DNA of 64,000 nucleotides from an uncultured Oscillospiraceae bacterium (GTDB lineage Bacteria; Bacillota; Clostridia; Oscillospirales; Oscillospiraceae). This document shows positions 16,495-25,810 of the stretch, piece by piece (position 1 is the stretch's first letter; every line of letters starts with the position of its first letter). Below the pieces are notes generated by a model. It did no database searches. It was given only the letters and a program-made list of their open reading frames with translations, and was not told the DNA's origin. The stretch covers positions 1 to 64,000 of the forward strand of contig CANQXG010000002.1 of NCBI GenBank assembly GCA_947627735.1. Reading direction: 5' to 3'. Position numbers and translations under genes: made by a program.

Positions 16495-18066
16495 ATGAAA
16501 AAACGTGTTATCACTCTCCTGCTGGCGGCGGCCCTGACGGTTGCACTCTGCGCATGCGGAGGCGGCCAGTCTTCCCAGACCGCACAGCCAACACCGGCGG
16601 ACGATCCGATCGCCGGAAACACCGGCTCCACAGGCGAAGCCGCTGACGGCGCAGAACTCACCGTCGGCATCGCCGCAGACCTGGACAGCAGTCTTGACCC
16701 GCACGTATCATCGTCGTCGGCAGGAACCAGAGAAGTCCTATTCAACATCTATGAAGGGCTTGTAAAGCCTGACACACAAGGAAATCTCGTCCCCGCCGTT
16801 GCCGAAGGATACACCGCCAATGACACCGCCGATCGATACACCTTCACTCTCCGTGAGGGCGTGCGGTTCCATGACGGAAGTGAGGTCACGGTAGGGGACG
16901 TTGTTTATTCCCTGTCCAGAGCCGCGGGATTGGAGACGGGCGAACCTCTCATGAGCACCCTCTCCGGCATCGCTTCTGTGGAAGCCACCGACGACAGGAC
17001 CGTCGTCGTCACCCTCTCCGCGCCCGACGTGGAGTTTCCCGCCTATATGACCGCCGCCATCATTCCCGAGGGCAGCGACCCGGCGGACGGCGTCATCGGC
17101 ACGGGACCGTTCAAGTACGTTTCCCGCTCTCCCCAGGAGAACATCGTCATGGAGCGCTTCGACGACTATTGGGGGGAGAAGGCCCTGTGCGCCAAGGTGA
17201 CCTTCAAGGTCATTGAGGACGGCCAGACCATGGTCATGAGCCTGCGCTCCGGCGCCATCGACCTGGCGGCCCATCTGGAGGCCAGTCAGGTGGCGGAGCT
17301 GTCCGACCTGAACGTGCTGGAGGGCAGCATGAACCTGGTGCAGGCCGTGTATCTCAACAACGCCCAGCCGCCCTTTGACGACATCCGGGTGCGCCAGGCG
17401 CTGTGCTACGCCGTCGATAAGCAGGCGGTCATCGACCTGGCGGGGGACGGCCATGGCACCCCCGTGGGCAGCAGCATGTACCCCGCCTTCGGCAGGTTCT
17501 TTGACGCGGCGCTGGCGGACTACTACCAGCCGGACACGGCCAAGGCCCTGGAATTGCTGGCCGAGGCGGGCTATGACAAGGCCCATCCGCTGGAGTTCAC
17601 CATCACCGTGCCCAGCAACTATACCCCCCACGTGGACGCGGCCCAGGTGGTCGTGAATCTCCTGGACCAGCTGGACGGCGTGGTGAAGGCCCAGATCGAA
17701 CAGGTGGAGTGGGCCACCTGGTACTCCGACGTGTACCAGGGCCGGCAGTTCGAGGCCACCGTGTGCGGCATGGACGCCTCCACCCTCACCGGCTCGGCCA
17801 TGCTCGCCCGCTTCGTCAGCGACAACGCCAAGAACTTCATCGGCTTTGCCGACGCCGACTACGACGCGGCCTATGCCGCCGCGCTGGCGGACGGCAGCAA
17901 GCTGGAGGAGTGCTTCGACACATGCCAGCAGATCCTGGCCCAGCAGGCGGCCAACGTGTACATCCAGGACCTGGCGGAATTTGTGGTCATGCAGAGCAAT
18001 GTGTCCGGCTACCGGTTCTATCCGCTGTACGTGATGGACCTGGCCTGCGTGGCCAAGACCGCATAA
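16495..18066 (+). CDS. Peptide/nickel-type ABC transporter substrate-binding lipoprotein
   Basis: 523 aa, family SBP_bac_5. A lipoprotein signal with Cys21 after LCA is followed by a short Ser/Thr/Pro linker and the binding domain (REVLFNIYEGLVKP, YTFTLREGVRFHDG, RVRQALCYAVDKQ-type region). It delivers an oligopeptide or similar ligand to the DppBCDF-like complex encoded next. ATG 16495 is taken because it starts the signal peptide, with AAGGAG 13 bases away. The first ~180 codons use more CTC, GCA and AGA than the rest, an oddity discussed under findings. Confidence 0.88.
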   Translation: MKKRVITLLLAAALTVALCACGGGQSSQTAQPTPADDPIAGNTGSTGEAADGAELTVGIAADLDSSLDPHVSSSSAGTREVLFNIYEGLVKPDTQGNLVPAVAEGYTANDTADRYTFTLREGVRFHDGSEVTVGDVVYSLSRAAGLETGEPLMSTLSGIASVEATDDRTVVVTLSAPDVEFPAYMTAAIIPEGSDPADGVIGTGPFKYVSRSPQENIVMERFDDYWGEKALCAKVTFKVIEDGQTMVMSLRSGAIDLAAHLEASQVAELSDLNVLEGSMNLVQAVYLNNAQPPFDDIRVRQALCYAVDKQAVIDLAGDGHGTPVGSSMYPAFGRFFDAALADYYQPDTAKALELLAEAGYDKAHPLEFTITVPSNYTPHVDAAQVVVNLLDQLDGVVKAQIEQVEWATWYSDVYQGRQFEATVCGMDASTLTGSAMLARFVSDNAKNFIGFADADYDAAYAAALADGSKLEECFDTCQQILAQQAANVYIQDLAEFVVMQSNVSGYRFYPLYVMDLACVAKTA

Positions 18067-19008
18067 GTGCGGTATGTACTGAAAAAAACAGGAGTATTGC
18101 TCGTCACCCTGCTCCTCATATCCCTGCTCGCCTTCCTGGCGTTCCAGATCATCCCCGCCGACCCCGTCACAAAGCTCTTGGGCACCGACTATACCCCGGA
18201 GCGGGCGGCCGCGCTGCGGCATGAGCTGGGACTGGACAGGAACGTTCTGGTGCGGTATCTGGATTGGCTCACCGGGTTCGTCACCGGGGATCTGGGCGTC
18301 AGCTACAGCTACGGCATGTCCGTCAGCGATGTCATGGCCGGGAAGGGCGCCGTCACGGCGGCCCTGTCGGTCATGGCGTGGCTGCTGGTCATCGCCATCA
18401 GCGTCCCTCTTGGCATCACGCTGGCCCGCTGGCAGGGGCGACGGCTCGACCGGGTATTCGTGGCCATGAACCAAGTGTTCATGGCCATTCCCCCGTTCTT
18501 CCTGGGGATACTGTTCACCTACATATTCGGCATGGTGCTGAAGCTGTTCGTCCCCGGCGGGTTCATCCTGCCGGAGGAGAGCCTGGGAGGCTTTTTCGGC
18601 TATCTGTTCTTCCCGGCGCTGGCCATCGCCCTGCCCAAGGCGGCCATGGTGACGAAGCTGCTGCGCAGCTCCATCCTGAACCAGATGGATCAGGACTATG
18701 TGCGCACGGCCTACAGCCGGGGCAATTCCCGCTGGAGCGTGATACGCACCCATGTTCTGCGAAACGCCATCCTGCCGGTGGTCACCTTCGTGGCCATGAC
18801 CCTGGCGGACATCGTGGCCGGGTCCATCATCGTGGAGCAGGTGTTCGCCCTGCCCGGGCTGGGGCGGCTGCTGCTGGCCAGCATCGGCAACCGGGACTAT
18901 CCGGTGGTGCAGTGCATCGTGGTCATCATCGCCGCGGTGGTGGTGTTCATGAACTACCTGGCGGACGTGGTCACCCAATACATCGATCCCCGCATTAGAC
19001 TGGGGTGA
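18067..19008 (+). CDS. dppB: Peptide-type ABC transporter permease (DppB-like)
   Basis: 313 aa with about six membrane segments and the BPD_transp_1 signature region AYSRGNSRWSVIRTHVLRNA (EAA loop) that contacts the ATPases. The start is a GTG that immediately follows the binding-protein stop, with no separate ribosome site, so translation is probably coupled. It forms the membrane pore with the next gene product. Confidence 0.88.
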   Translation: MRYVLKKTGVLLVTLLLISLLAFLAFQIIPADPVTKLLGTDYTPERAAALRHELGLDRNVLVRYLDWLTGFVTGDLGVSYSYGMSVSDVMAGKGAVTAALSVMAWLLVIAISVPLGITLARWQGRRLDRVFVAMNQVFMAIPPFFLGILFTYIFGMVLKLFVPGGFILPEESLGGFFGYLFFPALAIALPKAAMVTKLLRSSILNQMDQDYVRTAYSRGNSRWSVIRTHVLRNAILPVVTFVAMTLADIVAGSIIVEQVFALPGLGRLLLASIGNRDYPVVQCIVVIIAAVVVFMNYLADVVTQYIDPRIRLG

Positions 19009-19012
19009 GCAT

Positions 19013-19816
19013 ATGAAACTTGGGCACAACAAAAACTTCACACTGGGGGCGGTCATCACCGCTTTCATGCTCGCCGTCATCCTGGTGGGCATGGTCTGGA
19101 CGCCCTATGACCCCAACGCCATGGACGGCGCGGCCAAGCGCCTGGCCCCCTGTCTGGCCCACCCCCTGGGCACGGACAACTTCGGCCGGGACATCCTGTC
19201 CCGGGTGATCGAGGGGGCGGGGGCCACCTTCCTCATCGCCGCCGCCACCGTGGCCATCGGTCTGGCCGCGGGGCTGGTCATCGGCGGCCTCACCGGCTAT
19301 TACGGCGGGTGGCTGGATGAGATCATCATGCGCCTGAACGACGCCGTCGCCGCCTTCCCCAGCATCCTGCTGGCACTGGTGCTCATCGCCCTGATGGAGC
19401 CGGGCCGGTCCAGCATCATCCTGGCGCTGGGGGTGCTGTTCGTGCCCAGCTTCGCCCGCATCGTCCGGGCGGAGGTGGCCCGGCAGAAGAGCCTGGACTA
19501 TGTGGCCAGCGCCCGGCTCATGGGGGCGGGGGACATGCGGGTGCTGTTCGGCCACATCCTGCCCAACATCGTGCCGGTGCTGCTGCCCAGCGTGGCCATC
19601 GGCTTCAACAACGCCGTGCTGGCGGAGGCGTCCATGAGCTATCTGGGCGTGGGCGTCCAGCCGCCGGACGCCAGTCTGGGCCGGATGCTCAACGAGGCCC
19701 AGAGCTATCTCATGTCCGCGCCCTGGTACGCCTTGAGCGCCGGCGCGGCCATCATCCTGCTGATCCTGGGCTTCGGCCTGCTCAGCGAGGGCTTGGGAGG
19801 GGAACGGGATGCTTGA
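19013..19816 (+). CDS. dppC: Peptide-type ABC transporter permease (DppC-like)
   Basis: 267 aa. It starts with a membrane segment and a periplasmic-type loop with HPLGTDNFGRDILSRV, typical of DppC/OppC. The EAA loop SARLMGAGDMRVLFGHILPN follows. It begins four bases after the dppB stop, and its end overlaps the first ATPase gene by eight bases. It is the second half of the translocation pore. Confidence 0.9.
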   Translation: MKLGHNKNFTLGAVITAFMLAVILVGMVWTPYDPNAMDGAAKRLAPCLAHPLGTDNFGRDILSRVIEGAGATFLIAAATVAIGLAAGLVIGGLTGYYGGWLDEIIMRLNDAVAAFPSILLALVLIALMEPGRSSIILALGVLFVPSFARIVRAEVARQKSLDYVASARLMGAGDMRVLFGHILPNIVPVLLPSVAIGFNNAVLAEASMSYLGVGVQPPDASLGRMLNEAQSYLMSAPWYALSAGAAIILLILGFGLLSEGLGGERDA

Positions 19817-20591
19817 GATCCGCGACCTGCATGTGACGTTCCTGTCCACCGGCAAGGAGGCGGTCCGGGGCGTGGACCTGGCCATCGCCCCCGGCCAGCG
19901 CATGGGGCTGGTGGGGGAGTCCGGTTCGGGAAAGACCGTCACCGCTATGGCCCTGTCCGGTCTCATCGAGCGCTGGAACGTGGACATGTCCGGCCAGGTG
20001 CTGTTCGAGGGCCGGGACCTGCTCACCTGCTCCCGGGACCAGCTGCGCCATGTCCAGGGAAAGGACATCGGCGTGGTGTTCCAGGAGCCTATGACCAGCC
20101 TCAACCCCCTGATGCGGGTGGGCCGGCAGGTGGAGGAGGTGCTGCGCATCCATACGGATCTGACCGCCGCCCAGCGCCGGCAGAGGGCACTGGAGGCCAT
20201 GGACCAGGTGGGCCTGCCGGAGCCGGAGGTCACCTATGAAAAGTACCCCCACCAGCTGTCCGGCGGCCAGCGCCAGCGGGCCGTCATCGCCTCGGCCATG
20301 GTGATCCACCCCAAGCTGCTCATATGCGACGAACCCACCACCGCCCTGGACGTGACCGTCCAGGCCCAGATACTGCGGCTGCTGAAATCCATCAGCCGGG
20401 ACTACGGCGTGGCCATATTGCTGATAAGCCACGATCTGAGCGTGGTGCGGCGGCTGTGCGAGAGCGTGGCGGTGATGTACCAGGGCCGGATCGTGGAGCG
20501 GGGGGACACGGAGGACATCTTCTCCCACCCCCAGGACGAATACACCAAGCGGCTCATCGCCGCCATACCCAAGAGGAAGCACCATGAATGA
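19809..20591 (+). CDS. dppD: Peptide-type ABC transporter ATPase (DppD-like)
   Basis: 260 aa. Walker A GESGSGKT, signature LSGGQRQR, Walker [13 protein letters not shown] and the switch histidine ISHDLSVV are all intact. The peptide-transporter Q-loop [13 protein letters not shown] is diagnostic. It overlaps both neighbours by eight bases. It hydrolyses ATP on the inner side of the membrane to drive uptake. Confidence 0.92.
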   Translation: MLEIRDLHVTFLSTGKEAVRGVDLAIAPGQRMGLVGESGSGKTVTAMALSGLIERWNVDMSGQVLFEGRDLLTCSRDQLRHVQGKDIGVVFQEPMTSLNPLMRVGRQVEEVLRIHTDLTAAQRRQRALEAMDQVGLPEPEVTYEKYPHQLSGGQRQRAVIASAMVIHPKLLICDEPTTALDVTVQAQILRLLKSISRDYGVAILLISHDLSVVRRLCESVAVMYQGRIVERGDTEDIFSHPQDEYTKRLIAAIPKRKHHE

Positions 20592-21360
20592 ACAGCGCGC
20601 CGCCGCGCCGGCGTCCGATGAGCGCGTCCTGGAGGTGGAGCACCTCACCGTCCGGTACTCCGACGCCACCGTCTTTGGCCGCCGGGCCGGGTATGAGGCG
20701 GTCCACGATGTGAGTTTTTATGTCAACCATGGGGAGATCGTCGGCCTGGTGGGGGAGTCCGGCTGCGGCAAGTCCACCCTGTCCAAGGCCATATTGGGCA
20801 TGCTCCCGGCGGGGGACGTGACGGGCCGGATCACCCACTACACAAAGCGGCCCCAGATGGTGTTCCAGGACCCCTTTTCCAGCCTGAACCCGGCCAGGAC
20901 CATCGGCTGGATACTGGAAGAGCCGCTGCGCATCTTCGGCAAATACGACGCCCCCGAGCGGAAGCGCCGGGTGCTGGACATGATGGAGCGGGTGGGACTG
21001 GATAAAGATTATGTTAACCAACGGCCCCGACAGCTGTCCGGCGGCCAGCGCCAGCGGGTGTCCATCGCCCTGGCCCTGATCCAGCGGCCCCGGTTCATCA
21101 TCGCCGACGAGCCGGTGTCCGCCCTGGACGTGACCATCCAGGCCCAGATACTGGACCTGCTGTGGGATCTGCGGCGGGAGCTGGACCTGAGCTATCTGTT
21201 CATCAGCCACGACCTGAACGTGGTGTACTCCATCTGCGATCGGGTGATGGTGATGGAGGGCGGGCGGATCATCGAGTCCGGCACGGTGGACGAGGTGTAC
21301 GACCACCCCCGGCAGGAATACACGAAAAAGCTGCTCCAGGCGGTGCGGGATGAGATATGA
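20584..21360 (+). CDS. dppF: Peptide-type ABC transporter ATPase (DppF-like)
   Basis: 258 aa. Walker [11 protein letters not shown]-loop [12 protein letters not shown], signature LSGGQRQR and Walker [13 protein letters not shown] are intact. It is the partner of the preceding ATPase. It is about 50-60 residues shorter than many DppF proteins, mainly at the C-terminal oligopeptide extension that often carries a Cys cluster, which is absent here. It overlaps sfsA by 11 bases. Confidence 0.92.
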   Translation: MNEQRAAAPASDERVLEVEHLTVRYSDATVFGRRAGYEAVHDVSFYVNHGEIVGLVGESGCGKSTLSKAILGMLPAGDVTGRITHYTKRPQMVFQDPFSSLNPARTIGWILEEPLRIFGKYDAPERKRRVLDMMERVGLDKDYVNQRPRQLSGGQRQRVSIALALIQRPRFIIADEPVSALDVTIQAQILDLLWDLRRELDLSYLFISHDLNVVYSICDRVMVMEGGRIIESGTVDEVYDHPRQEYTKKLLQAVRDEI

Positions 21361-22018
21361 AAGCGTGCGGGCCGGACGTTTCATCGCCCGGCCCAACCGG
21401 TTCATCGCCTATGTGGAGCTGGATGGCCGCACCGAAACGGTGCACGTGAAGAACACCGGCCGGTGCCGGGAGCTGCTCGTGCCCGGGAACACGGTGTACC
21501 TGGCGGAGGGGCGCAACCCCGCCCGAAAGACCCGCTATGACCTGGTGGCGGTCCGGCGGGGGGAGCGGCTCATCAACATGGACAGCCAGGCCCCCAACGC
21601 CGCGGCGCTGGAGTGGCTGCGGGCGGGGGCGCTGTTCCCGCCGGGCACGGAGATAAGGCCGGAGTACACCTGCGGCGACAGCCGGTTCGATGTGGCGGCG
21701 TTCACCCCGGACCTGGCGCTGCTGGAGGTCAAGGGGGTCACCCTGGAGCGGGACGGCGCGGCCCTGTTCCCCGACGCGCCCACGGCGCGGGGGACGAAGC
21801 ATTTGCGGGAGCTGGCCGCCTTTCCGGGCCAGGCGTATGTGCTGTTTGTCATCCAGATGGAGGGCGCGGCGTACTTCGCCCCCAACGAGGCCACGGACCC
21901 GGCCTTCGCCGGGGCGCTGCGGGCGGCCCGGGACGCGGGGGTGCACATCCTGGCCTATGACTGCCGGGTGACGCCGGACAGCATGACAATAAACCGTCCG
22001 GTGGAGATACGGCTGTGA
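21350..22018 (+). CDS. sfsA: SfsA family DNA/RNA nuclease
   Basis: 222 aa, full length. [12 protein letters not shown], the PD-(D/E)xK-like RFDVAAF...LLEVKGVTL core and [13 protein letters not shown] are characteristic of SfsA. The family was first linked to maltose-gene regulation and later shown to have nuclease activity; the role here is unknown. It overlaps the end of the dppF-like gene by 11 bases and so shares its transcript. A strong terminator follows. Confidence 0.9.
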   Translation: MRYESVRAGRFIARPNRFIAYVELDGRTETVHVKNTGRCRELLVPGNTVYLAEGRNPARKTRYDLVAVRRGERLINMDSQAPNAAALEWLRAGALFPPGTEIRPEYTCGDSRFDVAAFTPDLALLEVKGVTLERDGAALFPDAPTARGTKHLRELAAFPGQAYVLFVIQMEGAAYFAPNEATDPAFAGALRAARDAGVHILAYDCRVTPDSMTINRPVEIRL

Positions 22019-22025
22019 AAAAAGA

Positions 22026-22051
22026 CCGCCGGGAGCAGACGCTCCCGGCGG
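22026..22051. terminator. Convergent terminator between sfsA and the MFS gene
   Basis: An 11-bp stem (CCGCCGGGAGC with its complement) has A-rich sequence on the left and ATTATTT on the right, so it can act in both directions. Confidence 0.75.
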
Positions 22052-22064
22052 ACATTATTTGCGG

Positions 22065-23342
22065 TCATGGTGTCTTTTCCTTCCGGGCTTTCCCCAGCAC
22101 ATGGCCCAGCAGGGGCAGGAGGATCAGTCCCGCCGCGGCGGCGGCCATCAGCACGGCGTAGAGCACGGTGCTCTCGCCGCTGCCCAGCAGGCCGGGCAGG
22201 GCGTACAGCAGCGCCAGCGCGGGGATCAGCGCCCGGCAGGCGGTCAGCATCCCCTGCCGGCCAAAGGCGCGGGCGATGAGGGCCGGCACCACGGTGGACA
22301 CGCCGCCCATCATGCAGGCAACCGTCAGGGCCAGGAGAATGCCCGCCACGGGACCTATCTTTTCCGGGAAGGCCCACAGCAGGCAGGCGCATCCCAGCCC
22401 CGCCAAGAGCAGGGGCAGCGACGGCCACACCTGGCCGATGCGATCGCACAGCCAGCCGAAAAAGTAGCTGACGGGGATGGCGAAGATGGCCCCCAGGGCC
22501 AGCCAGACCGCGGCCCGGTCCGGAAGGGCGGCGCCGCCCCGGGCCATGAGCCGCACCTCCACGGTGCCCAGGCACCCGGCAGCCGTCAGGGTCAGCGCCC
22601 CCGCCACCGCCAGCACCAGCCAGAATCGCCCGCCGGCCATGAGCTTTCCCAGGCCCGGGGCCGGCTCCGGGTCGTCCTCACCGTCGGGGGGCGTGCCCGC
22701 CCCGTCGGGGTACAGGCCCGTGTCCTCCGGCGTGTCCCGCAGCAGGAACCGCGCCGCCGGCATCAGCAGCGCCAGCGCCAGGGCGAACGCTGCCCACACC
22801 GGCCTCCAGTCCCCGCCCAGGCGGGAGACGATCAGTCCGGCGGCCCAGTCCGCCCCCAGGGCGGCGCACAGCGGCCCGCCCAGGGTCACCAGGCCCAGCG
22901 CCCGGCCCAGGGAGCGGCTGAACCACATGGCCGTCAGGCACAGCACCGCCGCGTACACGCACACGCACCCGCAGCTGAGCAGCACCTGGGCCAGCACGTA
23001 GAAAGCGTATATGCCGGCCCCGCCGAAGGCGTCCAGACCATTGGCGGCCATCATGGCGGCACAGCCGGCGGCGGCCAGGGCGCTGCCGATGATGAGCACC
23101 TGGCGGATGCCGGAGCGGGCCATGGTCCGGGCGCAGAGAAACGCCGCGGGCACGGCCAGGAAATAGCCCACCGTCACAGGTGCGGTCAGCGCCCGGACAG
23201 ACCAGCCGCCGGCCTCCGGGGTGATGAGCCGGAGGGCCAGCTGGGTCTGGCCGGCGTGGATGGCGGCGGCGAGGAAGGTGTAGATCAGGGCCATCAGGCC
23301 CAGGCCCAGGGCGTATACGGTGAATTTTTTATTGGTGAACAT
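22065..23342 (-). CDS. MFS transporter
   Basis: 425 aa with about 12 hydrophobic segments in two halves joined by a charged loop near 210-235 (PDGEDDPEPAPG). The first half has the substrate/antiporter-like FLCARTMARSGIRQ loop after segment 2. The fold fits the oxalate/formate-antiporter-like or general MFS group, but the cargo cannot be assigned. It is 15 bases downstream of the CxxC-repeat protein gene on the same strand. Confidence 0.75.
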   Translation of the reverse strand: MFTNKKFTVYALGLGLMALIYTFLAAAIHAGQTQLALRLITPEAGGWSVRALTAPVTVGYFLAVPAAFLCARTMARSGIRQVLIIGSALAAAGCAAMMAANGLDAFGGAGIYAFYVLAQVLLSCGCVCVYAAVLCLTAMWFSRSLGRALGLVTLGGPLCAALGADWAAGLIVSRLGGDWRPVWAAFALALALLMPAARFLLRDTPEDTGLYPDGAGTPPDGEDDPEPAPGLGKLMAGGRFWLVLAVAGALTLTAAGCLGTVEVRLMARGGAALPDRAAVWLALGAIFAIPVSYFFGWLCDRIGQVWPSLPLLLAGLGCACLLWAFPEKIGPVAGILLALTVACMMGGVSTVVPALIARAFGRQGMLTACRALIPALALLYALPGLLGSGESTVLYAVLMAAAAAGLILLPLLGHVLGKARKEKTP

Positions 23343-23357
23343 GGCTGCCTCCCGCCC

Positions 23358-24125
23358 TTACCGGTCGTCGGACTTCTTCTTCAGCGACCGGGTCAGGACC
23401 ACCGCCTCCGCCGCGATGACCGCCAGGGCGGCCACGGCGATGCCGATCCAGAGGCCTGTCCGGCTGCCGGACGGCGCCGGGGCCGGGGCGTCGGTCTCCT
23501 CCGCCGGGATATCGGTGGGGGAGGCCTCGTCATCCGCCGGCTCTTCGTCGGCGGGGTCGTCCGCCAGGGAGTAGTAAAACTCCGCGTTGCCCTCGGTGGC
23601 GGCCAGGGTCTGGCCGCAGTTGGCGCAGCGCCATGTGCCGTAGCTGATGAAGGCGCCGGTATCGTCCCGCTGGGCGTCATACTGGTATTGGTAGTCATGG
23701 CCCACGGCGGGGATCAGGGTCTGACCGCAGACGGTGCACACCACGCCGGCGGTGCACTCCGGCTCCTCCCGGTCGGGCACGTGGCCGGGCGCTTTGACCA
23801 GATCGAAATAGCTGCTGCCGCACAGGGTGCAGGTGTAGGAGATCTGGCCGTCCTCCGTGCAGGTGACGGTGCGGCCGGTCTCCACGTATGTATGCTCCCC
23901 GGTGGGCAGGGTCTCGGCGGTGTAGGTCAGGCCGCACTTGGCGCAGGTATAGGCCAGCAGGCCCTTGTCCACGCAGGTGGCCTCCTTCACCACGGACACC
24001 TCGAAGTGGTGGGGGCATACCGCCGGGTCCGGTGTGGCGGCGGGGCCGGGGGCGGCATAGGCCGGCGCGCTCAGCATCAGCGCCAGCACGGCGGCGAGGA
24101 GGATGAACGGCTTGCGCATTTTCAT
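23358..24125 (-). CDS. Secreted, membrane-anchored protein with CxxC repeats
   Basis: 255 aa. It has a signal peptide (about 1-26, ending APAYA), then three to four units with the pattern ATC-x4-G-x3-YTC-x2-CG: TCVDKGLLAYTCAKCG, TCTEDGQISYTCTLCG, and shorter CTVCG and CANCG units. An acidic Pro/Thr linker, one membrane helix (about 222-245) and a Lys-rich tail follow. Such units are common in surface proteins of gut Clostridia; the paired cysteines may bind zinc or form disulfides. The ATG follows AAAGGAG. No function is known. Confidence 0.65.
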   Translation of the reverse strand: MKMRKPFILLAAVLALMLSAPAYAAPGPAATPDPAVCPHHFEVSVVKEATCVDKGLLAYTCAKCGLTYTAETLPTGEHTYVETGRTVTCTEDGQISYTCTLCGSSYFDLVKAPGHVPDREEPECTAGVVCTVCGQTLIPAVGHDYQYQYDAQRDDTGAFISYGTWRCANCGQTLAATEGNAEFYYSLADDPADEEPADDEASPTDIPAEETDAPAPAPSGSRTGLWIGIAVAALAVIAAEAVVLTRSLKKKSDDR

Positions 24126-24208
24126 GGCGACGCTCCTTTCCCGGCCCGGATGGGCCGGCAACAGCATGATAACACACGCCCCGGAGGGGAATGTGGCCCG
24201 GTGCGTCG

Positions 24209-24237
24209 AAAAAACACCCGTCTGGACGGGTGTTTTT
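24209..24237 (-). terminator. Terminator of the glyQS-hypothetical-NadE-like transcript
   Basis: Stem AAAAACACCCGTC / GACGGGTGTTTTT with T-runs on both strands. It begins six bases after the stop of the NadE-like gene. Confidence 0.85.
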
Positions 24238-24242
24238 CCTCT

Positions 24243-25430
24243 TCACAGGGTCATCCGGTTCTCCAGGGGGAACACCTCCGGCCCGTCGCAGGGCTGGGGG
24301 CGGCGGTAATTGTCGAAGAAACAGTCCAGGGTCTGCTGGATGTCCCGGTCCTTGTACCGGTCGCGGAAGGTGTCGTCCAGCAGCCGGGCCAAGGCCCACT
24401 TGGGCATGTCGTACAGCAGGGAGAAGTGGAGCAGAAAGTCGTACAGCACCCAGGGCTGGGCATCGTCCATGACGATGGACCGGATGGGCACGGACAGATC
24501 CATGTTCCCGCAGGTGTTGGCCCAGTGGCGCACTACCAGGCCCGCCACGCTCCGGGGGATGGTGGCGTTCACGGCGTAGTGCTCCGGCCTGACGCCCTGG
24601 ATGGCCCGGGCGGTCAGATCCGTGGCGTCCACCTTCAGGCCGGCGTCGGAGGCGGCGGGGGTGATCCCCAGCGCCGCGCCGATGCGGGCGGCCCGGTTGC
24701 CGGTCAGGTCCGCGTGTATGTTCCGGCGGCTCAGCTTCAGCCGGTCCACCGCCGTCACGCAGGCGGCCAGGGCCAGCAGGGAGGAGGGGTCCCGCCCCAC
24801 CGCCAGGCTCAGCTGGGTGGCGCCGCAGGCGAGCATCCGCCGGGCCAGGGCGTCGCCCTGCAGGCGGAGGATGCGGGGCAGCATCTCCGGCCGGGGGGTC
24901 CAGGGGGTGGTGGACTGCTCGTGCAGGTCGTCATCGGCGGGGACGGCCTTCTCCCGGCTGGGGATGGACACCCGGGCCGTGGCGTAGCCGTCGGCGTTGG
25001 CCAGGATGGCGCCGTTCTGGGCGATGATGCACTGGCCGGTGTAGATGCGCCCGCCGTCGCCGCCCATGGGGCAGGCCATGACCACCACGGCCATGTTCTC
25101 ATGGCTGGACAGGGCCGCCAGATGGACGTTGTCGTAGTGGGAGGAGGCGGTGGCGGGGGTGTCCGCCGAGCAGCACAGCACATCCAGGTCGTGGTGGTGC
25201 AGCAGCTCCTCCCGGGGCAGGGACTGGCGGGTCAGCGGATAGACGGCCATCTTTCCCGCCTGGCGCTCCAGGGCGCCCCGGTTCATGTCCTCGGGCAGCC
25301 CCGCCGGCAGCACCAGCAGCGCCGCGCCGTCGGCGCGGGCCTGGCTGATGGCGGCCAGGACGTTGGCCATGTTCTGGCCTGGCCGGCCGGGGAGGATCTC
25401 CGGCGCGGCGGCGGCGATCTTGATCTTCAC
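24243..25430 (-). CDS. Degenerate NAD synthetase paralogue (probable pseudoenzyme)
   Basis: 395 aa. By alignment from memory it follows glutamine-dependent NAD synthetase (about 640 aa). An N-terminal nitrilase-like half reads IKIAAAAPEI and CIIAQNGAILA. A synthetase half has YAVNATIPRSV (about 286-296), VLYDFLLHF and a tail around CDGPEVFPL. Key parts are missing. The ATP loop SGGxDS is AVGRDPSS (210-217), the nitrilase glutamate position reads LPAGLP, and large blocks are deleted in both halves. It is co-oriented with glyQS and a small membrane protein. The frame is intact, so it may be a maintained regulatory or binding protein rather than a decaying gene. Confidence 0.6.
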   Translation of the reverse strand: MKIKIAAAAPEILPGRPGQNMANVLAAISQARADGAALLVLPAGLPEDMNRGALERQAGKMAVYPLTRQSLPREELLHHHDLDVLCCSADTPATASSHYDNVHLAALSSHENMAVVVMACPMGGDGGRIYTGQCIIAQNGAILANADGYATARVSIPSREKAVPADDDLHEQSTTPWTPRPEMLPRILRLQGDALARRMLACGATQLSLAVGRDPSSLLALAACVTAVDRLKLSRRNIHADLTGNRAARIGAALGITPAASDAGLKVDATDLTARAIQGVRPEHYAVNATIPRSVAGLVVRHWANTCGNMDLSVPIRSIVMDDAQPWVLYDFLLHFSLLYDMPKWALARLLDDTFRDRYKDRDIQQTLDCFFDNYRRPQPCDGPEVFPLENRMTL

Positions 25431-25436
25431 GGGCTG

Positions 25437-25808
25437 TCAGCCCCTTTCAAAAGTGATGAGGTCCTGGGGAAAATACCGCAGTATGGCGGCCCGGGCGGCG
25501 GCGAAGTTGCCCTCGGTCACCGTCACGGTGACGGTGTCGCCGGTGACGGCTGCGGTCATGTCATACTCGTCCAGCTCCGGGAACACCTGCTCCTCCAGCA
25601 CTGAGACAAGGACGGGCAGGTCGTGCTCATAGCTGGCCCGCTCCGGCGGCGTGTAGCCGGGGATGGGGTCCCGGCCCGCGGTGAGGCACAGGGCCGTCAC
25701 CAGCACCGCCACGATCAGAAACAGCGCGCAGCCCGCCGGGCGGATGCTCCGGACGAAGGCCTGGCCCGCGGTGAGCTTTTCCTCGGCAGGCCGGTTCTGC
25801 TCGTTCAC
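25437..25808 (-). CDS. Small single-pass membrane protein, unknown function
   Basis: 123 aa, starting at GTG two bases after the glyQS stop, with no clear ribosome site; translation is probably coupled. The N-terminal cytoplasmic stretch of about 30 residues is followed by one membrane helix (CALFLIVAVLVTALCLTAG) and an extracellular alpha/beta-looking domain ending in FPQDLITFERG. Not recognised. The longer frame that reads back into glyQS is not the gene. Confidence 0.6.
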   Translation of the reverse strand: MNEQNRPAEEKLTAGQAFVRSIRPAGCALFLIVAVLVTALCLTAGRDPIPGYTPPERASYEHDLPVLVSVLEEQVFPELDEYDMTAAVTGDTVTVTVTEGNFAAARAAILRYFPQDLITFERG

Positions 25809-25810
25809 AG

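Noticed and set aside
16738-19092. A 784-residue minus-strand open frame opposite the peptide transporter genes
   Set aside because: Antisense to a well-supported operon and without any recognisable domain.
22059-25604. A 1181-residue plus-strand open frame opposite the MFS, CxxC-repeat and NadE-like genes
   Set aside because: It is rich in Gly/His/Gln/Arg with no domain logic, and lies antisense to three genes with clear starts and motifs. It arises from the third-position GC bias.
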